Assembly: GCF_000518705.1 (NCBI RefSeq) | Contig: NZ_JAEC01000005.1 | Location: 232,767 to 296,766 of the forward strand | Reading direction: 5' to 3' | Origin: Shewanella colwelliana ATCC 39565 | GTDB lineage: Bacteria > Pseudomonadota > Gammaproteobacteria > Enterobacterales > Shewanellaceae | Length of the DNA stretch: 64,000 bases | Part shown: piece after piece, positions 58,185 through 64,000 of the stretch | Layout: the number at the start of each line of letters is the position of its first letter | Numbering within the stretch: the first letter of the stretch is position 1 | Made by a program: the position numbers and the translations under genes | The notes under the pieces: generated by a model | What the model was told of the DNA's origin: nothing | Database searches by the model: none | What the model saw: the letters and a program-made list of their open reading frames with translations, nothing else

Positions 58185-58207
58185 TTAATTCTACACCGTA
58201 GAATTAA
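58185..58207. promoter_or_regulatory. Palindromic operator between DHFR-like and TetR genes
   Basis: Perfect 10-bp arms TTAATTCTAC and GTAGAATTAA flank ACC. It lies 24 bp before the TetR start at 58231 and 53 bp from the divergent DHFR-like start. The size and symmetry fit a TetR-family dimer. Confidence 0.75.
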
Positions 58208-58230
58208 TGGCGAGTTTATCGGGAGCTCAA

Positions 58231-58788
58231 ATGACTGTCAATGAAAAGAAACGTGGACGACCTATTAGAAAACAGTCGCAGTTAAGTGCGCAAAGCATAC
58301 TAGAAGCAGCTAAGTATTTGATGAAAAGAGATAGTAAAACACCAAGTATCCGTTCATTGGCAACGGAATTAAACGTAGATCCAATGGCAATCTATCACTA
58401 TTTCAAAAACAAGAATGCATTGCTAGAGGCCCTCACCTCTTCGCTCGTAGCCGAAGTCTATCAACCCCAAGAAGACCCTGATTGGCAAAGCGAGTTAAGA
58501 CGCTTATGCGTCAGCTATATTGAATTACTGTGCGAATACGACGGATTACTACAAATCATGCTCAGGATGACATCCCAGGGACCAGCCCAAATATTTATTG
58601 AGCGTTATCGATGCATAATTGCGCCTTTAGCACTCGATGAGAAAACAAAAAAAGATAGTCTAGATTTACTCGCTGACTACTTACATGGCTTCGCATTATC
58701 AGCCAGTTGTTGCCATGATGCGAAGTTAATTAAGCCCCAAATGATGGATGGGCCTTTGATGTTGATTTGTAAATCGCTAGAAACCTAG
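58231..58788 (+). CDS. TetR-family transcriptional regulator
   Basis: A 185-residue regulator with an N-terminal HTH (SILEAAKYLMKRDSKTPSIRSLATELNVDPMAIYHYFKNKNALLEAL) and a divergent C-terminal ligand domain with a Cys pair (SASCCHDAK). An upstream ATG at 58207 is in frame but falls inside the operator. The ATG at 58231 has GGGAG six bases upstream and is preferred. It probably represses itself and the DHFR-like gene. Confidence 0.88.
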   Translation: MTVNEKKRGRPIRKQSQLSAQSILEAAKYLMKRDSKTPSIRSLATELNVDPMAIYHYFKNKNALLEALTSSLVAEVYQPQEDPDWQSELRRLCVSYIELLCEYDGLLQIMLRMTSQGPAQIFIERYRCIIAPLALDEKTKKDSLDLLADYLHGFALSASCCHDAKLIKPQMMDGPLMLICKSLET

Positions 58789-58870
58789 CTTAAAAGGTTA
58801 TTCTCTATGCCAATATTGGAGCCATAAGGCATTCTCGCTTCACTTTAGTCATTAACCACAATCCCAACAA

Positions 58871-58909
58871 GAAAAAAGCCCTGCAGCTTATCTCAAGCAA
58901 CAGGACCTC
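58871..58909 (-). terminator. Terminator of the dipeptidyl peptidase gene
   Basis: Read on the minus strand: CCTG, GCTT, loop, AAGC, CAGG, then T6. It is an imperfect hairpin, 34-72 bp beyond the stop codon. Confidence 0.6.
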
Positions 58910-58942
58910 TGACTTAATACAGGTAAGGTTAAGCACTTAACC

Positions 58943-61195
58943 TTACTGTTTTAGCTGTTTCTCCAAGAAGTCGGCCAATGAACGATATAAGTGAGTACGC
59001 ACCTTCTCGCCGCGCATTGAGTGCTTAGAGCCAGGATAGTCAATCATCTGAAACAGCTTGCCCTCATCTTGAAGCGCCTTATACACACGAGTACTGTTTT
59101 CAAACAACACGTTGTCATCTGCCATACCGTGGTACATTAACAGACCCGATTGATAACCTTTCACATAAGGCAATACGCTACTGGCTTCATAGCCTTTAGC
59201 ATTCGTCTCAGGATGTGACAAATAACGCTCAGTGTAATGAGTATCATAAAGCGACCAATCGCTTACAGGTGCCCCTGATATTGCCGCTTTAAAGTGAGTA
59301 GGTGCTTTGAATAGACTCATTAATGCCATGTAACCGCCATAGCTATGACCGTAGATAGCAATATTGTCGCCATCGACATAATCTAGGCTACGCAGATAAT
59401 CGACACCCGCTTTTTGATCGTTGACCTCCACCTCGCCTAAACGCTTATAGATCACATGCTCAAACTTTGTGCCTCGGTGAGCAGAACCACGGTTATCCAG
59501 CTGAAAAACCACAAAACCTTGCTGCAATAGGTACTGGGTAAAATAGTCATGCTCGCTCCAACTATTAACCACAAGTTGGGCGTGAGGCCCCCCATAGACT
59601 CGCACCACAACGGGGTACTTTTTAGTGGCATCAAATGCTGTAGGTTTAAACAGACGATATTGCAGTGCTTGGCCATCTTCAGCTTTTATCTGTCCAAACT
59701 CAGGCAGTTGCCAAAGACCAAAAAAGGGATGCAGTGGATGAGTCTTATCAACTTTATTTTGCTCTACCCATGCCAAATGCTTGCCTTCGCTGCTATGTAA
59801 ACTGATCTGTGGTGGCTGTGCGAGGCTATTGAAATAGTCCAGATAGATGGCTTGGTTGTCAGCAAAAACAGGCGCATGCATTCCGCTGCGCTGGCTTATC
59901 TGCTCAATTTTCCCGCCTTTTATTGGTACTCTAAAAAGGTGCTTTTCAATGATGCTAGCTTTGCGACCAGTGAAATACACCCAGCCCGCTTTTTCATCGA
60001 TATAGGCCACCTCATCGACCGCCCAATCCCCTTTAGTCAGTTGCTTAATAAGGCGACCTTGCAGATCAAATAGGTAGAGATGATTGAAACCGTCCCGCTC
60101 GGACGCCCAAATAAGTTGCGGCTGCTTTTTTAAGAAATAGAGATCATTATTAAGATTCACCCATGCTTGGCTTTGCTCTTTAATCACGATTTGTGGTGAG
60201 TCATTACTTCGTAAATCGGCAATGCGTAAATCCAAAGTTTGCTGGTCGCGGCTTTGCCATTGAAATGAGAGCTGCTTACTGTCAGGCAACCATTTAACCC
60301 GCGGCAGATAGATATCTTTCTCTTGACCAATATCGACCCATTTAACCGCTTGGTCGCTAATGTTAACCACTCCAAGCTCAATGGTGACATTGTTTTTGCC
60401 TGCATAGGGATAACGCTGCTCAGTAAGTTTAATCCCATCGGCGTAAATTTCATTGCGAGTAACCTGCTCGACACCAGACTCATCAATACGAGTAAATGCG
60501 ATGGACGACTCATCAGGCGCCCACCAATACCCCGTCATGCGGTCCATCTCTTCTTGCGCCACAAACTCAGCCATGCCGTTTTTAATGGCTCCGCCGCCGT
60601 CATGAGTTAAGGCCGTTAACGTCTTCGTTTTTAGATTTAATACATAGAGGTTTTGCTCACGCACAAACGAGACGAAATTGCCTTTGGGTGACAATTTAGC
60701 ATCGGTCGTAAAACCCTCTCCTGTTGGTAAAAGCTCCACTTTTTGAGTGGCCACGGCGTAGTAATAGAGTGCACCAGATGCAGGAATAAGCAGTGCCTGG
60801 CTATCGTCAGACCAAAAGTATTCCATGATCCCCTGACCATAGATACGTTGACGCTCACGCCTTGCCTTCTCCTCATCTGACAGCTCATCGCTTTTCAGCT
60901 GATCGGCATTAAGTAATATAGCTTGCTCACCCGTAGCAACATTCATCTGCCATAGGTCATAAAGATGTTGATCTTCACTACGCCCAGCCAAATAGGTCAC
61001 CCGCTGACCATCAGGCGACAGCTTTAAGCCGCGAGGGCTACTACCCGCCAATGCAGGCGAAGCATAGAGACGTTCAATGGTTAACGGCGTTGTGCCGCCA
61101 GTGGGTTGTTGGAGATCTGATTTTGCAGCAATTGCAGATTGAGATAAAAGCATAGGCACCGCCATAAGGGCTGAACTTATCCATTTTTTAGTCAT
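58943..61195 (-). CDS. Dipeptidyl peptidase IV family serine peptidase
   Basis: A 750-residue exported S9B peptidase that removes N-terminal dipeptides, usually X-Pro. The signal peptide ends near IAA (about 24). An eight-bladed beta-propeller fills about 30-490, with the double-Glu motif EFVAQEEMDRMTGYWW (about 200) that fixes the substrate N-terminus. The catalytic domain has Ser in YGHSYGGYMAL (about 604), Asp in GMADDNVLFENS (about 680) and His in PGSKHSMRGE (about 715). AGGA lies upstream of the ATG at 61195, which is preferred over an ATG eight codons earlier. Confidence 0.93.
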   Translation of the reverse strand: MTKKWISSALMAVPMLLSQSAIAAKSDLQQPTGGTTPLTIERLYASPALAGSSPRGLKLSPDGQRVTYLAGRSEDQHLYDLWQMNVATGEQAILLNADQLKSDELSDEEKARRERQRIYGQGIMEYFWSDDSQALLIPASGALYYYAVATQKVELLPTGEGFTTDAKLSPKGNFVSFVREQNLYVLNLKTKTLTALTHDGGGAIKNGMAEFVAQEEMDRMTGYWWAPDESSIAFTRIDESGVEQVTRNEIYADGIKLTEQRYPYAGKNNVTIELGVVNISDQAVKWVDIGQEKDIYLPRVKWLPDSKQLSFQWQSRDQQTLDLRIADLRSNDSPQIVIKEQSQAWVNLNNDLYFLKKQPQLIWASERDGFNHLYLFDLQGRLIKQLTKGDWAVDEVAYIDEKAGWVYFTGRKASIIEKHLFRVPIKGGKIEQISQRSGMHAPVFADNQAIYLDYFNSLAQPPQISLHSSEGKHLAWVEQNKVDKTHPLHPFFGLWQLPEFGQIKAEDGQALQYRLFKPTAFDATKKYPVVVRVYGGPHAQLVVNSWSEHDYFTQYLLQQGFVVFQLDNRGSAHRGTKFEHVIYKRLGEVEVNDQKAGVDYLRSLDYVDGDNIAIYGHSYGGYMALMSLFKAPTHFKAAISGAPVSDWSLYDTHYTERYLSHPETNAKGYEASSVLPYVKGYQSGLLMYHGMADDNVLFENSTRVYKALQDEGKLFQMIDYPGSKHSMRGEKVRTHLYRSLADFLEKQLKQ

Positions 61196-61434
61196 TATTA
61201 TGTCCTGGATATAAAACAAATTTGATTGACCTCATAAAGATCAGGCCGAAGCATTGTGCCTGAAAATACAACAAAACAAAAACACTATGGCAATACCCCA
61301 ACACAATGAGCTGCTTTGCAAATAGCCGCTGAAAAAATGATTAATCTGCGGTAGAATCGCCCCCATAATTACAAAATAAACTTAAGATCCGACCTCCAAA
61401 TGTGAGCCTAGCTCCATATGTCATAGGAAATAAC

Positions 61435-62424
61435 ATGCAAACTCTGGCGCAAAACCTCAGTTCACAAGGGATTGAAGCCCCCTTATCTCAGCTTATTCAC
61501 ACCCTAGCTGACACCTCAAAAGCCATTAGCCACGCCGTTCGTCATGGCGCATTAGCTGGTGTACTCGGTGCAACCGAACAAGAGAATGTCCAAGGTGAAA
61601 CACAGAAGAAACTTGATGTGATCACCAATGACATGCTTAAAGATGCCCTTAAAGCCGACTCGACAGTTCGTGGCCTAGCGTCAGAAGAGGAAGACTATAT
61701 TGTTGAAGTGGGCCAGAGCGGGGATTTCTTAGTCTGCTTCGATCCACTTGATGGCTCATCAAATATCGATATCAACTCGTTAGTGGGCACCATCTTCTCA
61801 GTGCTACCTGCACCAAGCGGTGAATTAAGCGAAAAAAGTTTTCTGCAAGCGGGTCGCAACCAAGTTGCAGCAGGCTATGTGCTTTATGGCCCTTCAACCA
61901 TGTTGGCATTAACCACTGGTAAAGGAGTGCAACTGTTCACCCTAAACCCTGATACCAATGAGTATTTACTCACCTGTGAAGCTATGTCTATTAGCAAAGA
62001 CACGAGCGAATTTGCCATCAATATGTCAAATCAGCGCTTCTGGGAAGCGCCAATGCAAACCTACATTAGCGATCTGCTGCTAGGTAAAATTGGTCCAAGA
62101 GAAAAATCATTCAACATGCGCTGGATTGCAGCCATGGTAGGCGATGTGCACCGTGTGCTGTCTCGTGGTGGTTTGTTTACCTACCCAACCGACAACAAGA
62201 ACCCAGAGAAGCCTTACAAGCTCCGTTTGATGTATGAAGCCAACCCAATGTCTTTCTTGGTTGAGCAAGCTGGCGGTAAAGCATCTACAGGCTATGAGGC
62301 CATCATGGATATCGCGCCAACCGACATTCATCAACGTGTCGCGGTTATCTTAGGCTCTGCCAATGAGGTCGATGCCTGTCTTGAGTATCATCGCGTCGAT
62401 TACAGCGAAGAGCCTAACCTGTAA
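61435..62424 (+). CDS. fbp: Fructose-1,6-bisphosphatase, class I
   Basis: A 329-residue gluconeogenic enzyme that hydrolyses fructose-1,6-bisphosphate. The metal-binding signature [23 protein letters not shown] (about 101-123) is complete, and the conserved acidic loop [11 protein letters not shown] precedes it. The C-terminal [25 protein letters not shown] is standard. I prefer the ATG at 61435 with AGGAAAT upstream; an in-frame GTG at 61402 is less likely. A terminator follows 22 bp after the stop. Confidence 0.96.
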   Translation: MQTLAQNLSSQGIEAPLSQLIHTLADTSKAISHAVRHGALAGVLGATEQENVQGETQKKLDVITNDMLKDALKADSTVRGLASEEEDYIVEVGQSGDFLVCFDPLDGSSNIDINSLVGTIFSVLPAPSGELSEKSFLQAGRNQVAAGYVLYGPSTMLALTTGKGVQLFTLNPDTNEYLLTCEAMSISKDTSEFAINMSNQRFWEAPMQTYISDLLLGKIGPREKSFNMRWIAAMVGDVHRVLSRGGLFTYPTDNKNPEKPYKLRLMYEANPMSFLVEQAGGKASTGYEAIMDIAPTDIHQRVAVILGSANEVDACLEYHRVDYSEEPNL

Positions 62425-62446
62425 TCAATTAGCTGGCCGTACTCGC

Positions 62447-62475
62447 AAAAAAGTCGCCCTTGGCGACTTTTTTAT
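62447..62475 (+). terminator. fbp terminator
   Basis: AAGTCGCC and GGCGACTT arms directly followed by T5. Confidence 0.9.
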
Positions 62476-62693
62476 TGCTTATACCGTGATTTCTGAACTA
62501 ATGATGGCCAAAACAGATCCACGGCATGAAAGGTTTCTGTCGTATGTTCCATGAGTTATCACTCGCATCGATTTGACCCTAGCATGCCAAAGTTAGATTG
62601 GTAAAAGTAACGTAGATTACGCTAAGAAGACTCATTCGCTCATGCCATTTTATCAAAGAACCCAATTCACCCGACCCTTTTATCTTTTAAAAA
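62476..62693. other. Gene-free stretch between fbp and the attC-like sites
   Basis: 218 bp with no recognised gene, repeat or regulatory element. It lies between the fbp terminator and the outermost attC-like site, so it may be the array boundary. Confidence 0.5.
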
Positions 62694-62793
62694 CATAACG
62701 TCCAGCGACTAAGTGTGCCGAGTGCTGGCGGACGATTTGCCCAGCAAATGGTATGACAGCCTTGCTGAATCTGAATTTAGCCGCTTGTTAATG
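62694..62793 (-). repeat. attC-like integron recombination site 2
   Basis: Read on the minus strand: CATTAAC at one end, CGTTATG at the other, about 100 nt apart. The L-like arms GCGGCTAA (next to the first end) and TTAGTCGC (next to the second) pair with one mismatch. A small internal hairpin, ATTTGC-TGG-GCAAAT, sits between them. The first end overlaps the stop codon of the upstream membrane-protein gene, as in integron cassettes. Its outer flank shares AAAACATAACG with 63643-63653. Confidence 0.65.
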
Positions 62794-63099
62794 GTCGCCA
62801 TCACCAACTGACGAACCAATTTGGCTAACATCTTCAGACGAAAAAACATTGGGCTGGTCTTGCGGATTAAACCAAAAAATCCAATCCCATGTGGATTTTA
62901 CTGCTTCCTCTCGGCTACTGAGTTCAGATTTCAGCAGTGTACTAATTAGAAGAGCGCCTAAAAATGGTACTAGCCAGGAAACCGCAATAATCCAATTGAC
63001 TTGGCTTTGTTCGAGCAAATCACTTTTATAGGCCATATAAGATGTTCTAGCCGAAAAGTAGATTGCTAATAATAAAACAGCTATAAAAAAGTAGACCAT
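62788..63099 (-). CDS. Small two-helix membrane protein, candidate integron cassette gene
   Basis: A 103-residue protein with TM segments at about 2-20 and 33-53 (VYFFIAVLLLAIYF and VNWIIAVSWLVPFLGALLI). A soluble tail ends GSSVGDGDH. GGAG lies 6 bases before the ATG at 63099, so I prefer it to the ATGs four and twelve codons upstream. The gene starts 23 bp after one attC-like site and ends on another. I recognise no family. Confidence 0.6.
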   Translation of the reverse strand: MVYFFIAVLLLAIYFSARTSYMAYKSDLLEQSQVNWIIAVSWLVPFLGALLISTLLKSELSSREEAVKSTWDWIFWFNPQDQPNVFSSEDVSQIGSSVGDGDH

Positions 63100-63121
63100 C
63101 AATGACTCCATCCTTGGGAAT

Positions 63122-63212
63122 ATTAACGCCCGCATAAGGGGCTGATTAATAGTTTGGCTAAAGTGTGCAGCGAAGCGGAACCGAGCAAACTGTTAGCTGT
63201 CCCACAGTTAAT
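63122..63212 (-). repeat. attC-like integron recombination site 1
   Basis: Read on the minus strand, this 91-nt element begins ATTAAC and ends GTTAAT, which are perfect complements. The end block GCCCCTTATGCGGGCGTTA differs by one base from the end of the Vibrio cholerae repeat (GCCCCTTAGGCGGGCGTTA, from memory). Inner arms AACAGTTTG and CAAACTATT pair with one mismatch. It begins 11 bp after the lipoprotein stop. Confidence 0.7.
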
Positions 63213-63222
63213 GCCTTATATT

Positions 63223-63621
63223 TTAAAGCTCGTGCCTAGGCGCCACTTTGCCAGTTCCATAGAATTTTACAGGTACTCTATTTTTATTTGTAACTGATGG
63301 TTTGAATTCTGATTTAGGCATATCATCAACTTGACTTTGTGTCATAAACCCTTTTGGAATAGAGCTTATTAAAGTCTTTTCGACTACCCTCCCGTTGGAA
63401 TCTATAACTGTTAAAACAGTCCACTCACCTCTACCTTCTGGCAACCAAGTGGGTCGTTTCTTTAGCATCTTAACTTTTGTGGTCTTGGGAACCCAATAAT
63501 TCGCCAACTCATCCGCCTTGATCTCAATCGTTTCGGAAGCGAATACATGCTCTACTTTTGTCGGTGTTGTATGGCATCCCATTAAGCTTAGGATTAGCAA
63601 GATAGAACTGATTTTTTTCAT
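63223..63621 (-). CDS. Small lipoprotein, candidate integron cassette gene
   Basis: A 132-residue predicted lipoprotein with the lipobox LMGC (Cys at about 16) after MKKISSILLILSL. The C-terminal half (GEWTVLTVIDSNGRVVEKTLISSIPKGF to NRVPVKFYGTGK) resembles a TonB C-terminal or TonB-like energy-transduction fold, but weakly. GGAG precedes the ATG at 63621. It lies between a broken attC-like edge and attC-like site 1. The function is unknown. Confidence 0.65.
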   Translation of the reverse strand: MKKISSILLILSLMGCHTTPTKVEHVFASETIEIKADELANYWVPKTTKVKMLKKRPTWLPEGRGEWTVLTVIDSNGRVVEKTLISSIPKGFMTQSQVDDMPKSEFKPSVTNKNRVPVKFYGTGKVAPRHEL

Positions 63622-63645
63622 TCGACTCTCCATGTGTGGGTAAAA

Positions 63646-63659
63646 CATAACGCACCTTT
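63646..63659 (-). repeat. Partial attC-like edge, interrupted by an insertion sequence
   Basis: CATAACGCACC is preceded by AAAA; the shared 11-nt AAAACATAACG also flanks attC-like site 2. The element stops after 63659, where the IS10-like left end appears to begin. Confidence 0.45.
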
Positions 63660-63705
63660 CTAGGGAACCCCCCAGATAATTCCTTTTATAATCAATTAGT
63701 AGACA

Positions 63706-63765
63706 CGCATGGTGCTGTTTGATCTAATCAATTTCGCCAAAAACAAACTAGAACAACACCATGCG
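63706..63765 (+). promoter_or_regulatory. Fold-back hairpin over the transposase start codon
   Basis: Left arm CGCATGGTGCTGTT at 63706-63719 pairs with AACAACACCATGCG at 63752-63765 at 13 of 14 positions. The right arm includes the transposase ATG at 63761. A read-through transcript entering from outside would hide the start codon, as known for IS10. Confidence 0.65.
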
Positions 63766-64000
63766 CGACATTACAATACTACATGACTCTCTTAGCAATC
63801 AATGCTCTTCCATCCACAAAAAACGTCTTAATTCTCTTATGGTTGCCACTAAATCATTACTAGATTGTGATCAACTCTCTTTGACCCAGCTAGGCCGTAA
63901 CATCTCTGGTAATGTGGCGCCTAAGCACTGTATCAAACGCATTGACCGCTTACTCGGTAATCACCACCTCAATAATGACCGAATGGCGGTATATCGCTGG
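63761..64000 (+). CDS. IS10-like transposase, 3' end outside window
   Basis: The first 80 residues are visible. ITILHDSLSNQCSSIHKKRLNSL, then SLLDCDQLSLTQLGRNI, and KHCIKRIDRLLGNHHLNNDRMAVYRW closely follow the N-terminal part of IS10 transposase as remembered. No stop codon or catalytic DDE residue is in the window. It is oriented away from the integron-like cassettes. Confidence 0.85.
   Translation, partial: MRDITILHDSLSNQCSSIHKKRLNSLMVATKSLLDCDQLSLTQLGRNISGNVAPKHCIKRIDRLLGNHHLNNDRMAVYRW

Larger units (their letters stand above)
63660..64000 (+). mobile_element. IS4-family, IS10-like insertion sequence, left part
   Basis: It probably begins at CTAGGGAACCCCCC near 63660. The form resembles the IS10 end (CTGAGAGATCCCC, from memory). 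It encodes the start of an IS10-like transposase and is cut off by the window edge. The right end and target duplication cannot be seen. The bases before it (CGCACCTTT, 63651-63659) would be a candidate 9-bp duplication. Confidence 0.7.

Noticed and set aside
1..64000. CRISPR array, tRNA or rRNA genes
   Set aside because: No regularly spaced direct repeats and no tRNA- or rRNA-like sequence was recognised on either strand.

Overview
The window looks like a chromosomal segment of a Shewanella-type marine gammaproteobacterium. This is inferred from gene content: ArcA, AsnC, RluA, RlmC, a DUF3332 lipoprotein, a MipA/DUF3019 cluster, and two subtilases with GlyGly-CTERM tails. No rRNA, tRNA or CRISPR array was recognised. 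Most of the window is ordinary chromosome, with accessory material at about 5.5-7.0 kb and from 62.7 kb to the end.

Layout. 1-4.1 kb: nagB (cut by the window edge, with a strong upstream palindrome), an RluE-type pseudouridine synthase and a PAS-GGDEF-EAL protein. 4.4-7.0 kb: a secreted sorbosone-dehydrogenase-like protein, then a gene-free block bounded by inverted REP-like repeats, then an orphan BRO-N gene. 7.1-9.7 kb: prfB (with its programmed frameshift) and lysS. 9.9-17.1 kb: a pentapeptide-repeat/potassium-pore protein, a very large fused formate dehydrogenase and a chemoreceptor. 17.3-26.2 kb: a giant secreted subtilase divergent from a mipA-like/DUF3019/response regulator/kinase operon; the shared promoter region holds two copies of a 16-bp motif resembling an RstA box. 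26.2-33.1 kb: ChrA, RlmC, GlpD-like, OhrR/MarR, an OmpA-like small protein and a thioredoxin/DsbD-like fusion. 33.1-40.1 kb: a porin/PBP-like/chemoreceptor cluster, a frameshifted diguanylate cyclase, and ahpF-ahpC. 40.3-48.7 kb: a frameshifted spermidine-synthase-like gene, DUF3332, MscS, CorA, dienelactone hydrolase, ldhA, small membrane genes, a methyltransferase, rluA and asnC. 48.9-55.4 kb: a second GlyGly-CTERM subtilase, then a lysine-riboswitch operon of lysC (frameshifted) and an M14 deacylase. 55.5-62.4 kb: DUF3293, arcA, a DHFR-like/TetR divergent pair with a palindromic operator, a dipeptidyl peptidase IV and fbp.

62.7-64.0 kb: two small genes, each followed directly by an attC-like recombination site, and a third partial attC edge apparently broken by an IS10-like element. 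I read this as the tail of a chromosomal integron cassette array.

Three genes (diguanylate cyclase, spermidine-synthase-like, lysC) each carry a single-base frameshift inside a homopolymer. Each becomes a full-length family-typical protein if one base is corrected. This suggests sequencing error in the source assembly, although real phase variation or decay cannot be excluded from the sequence alone.
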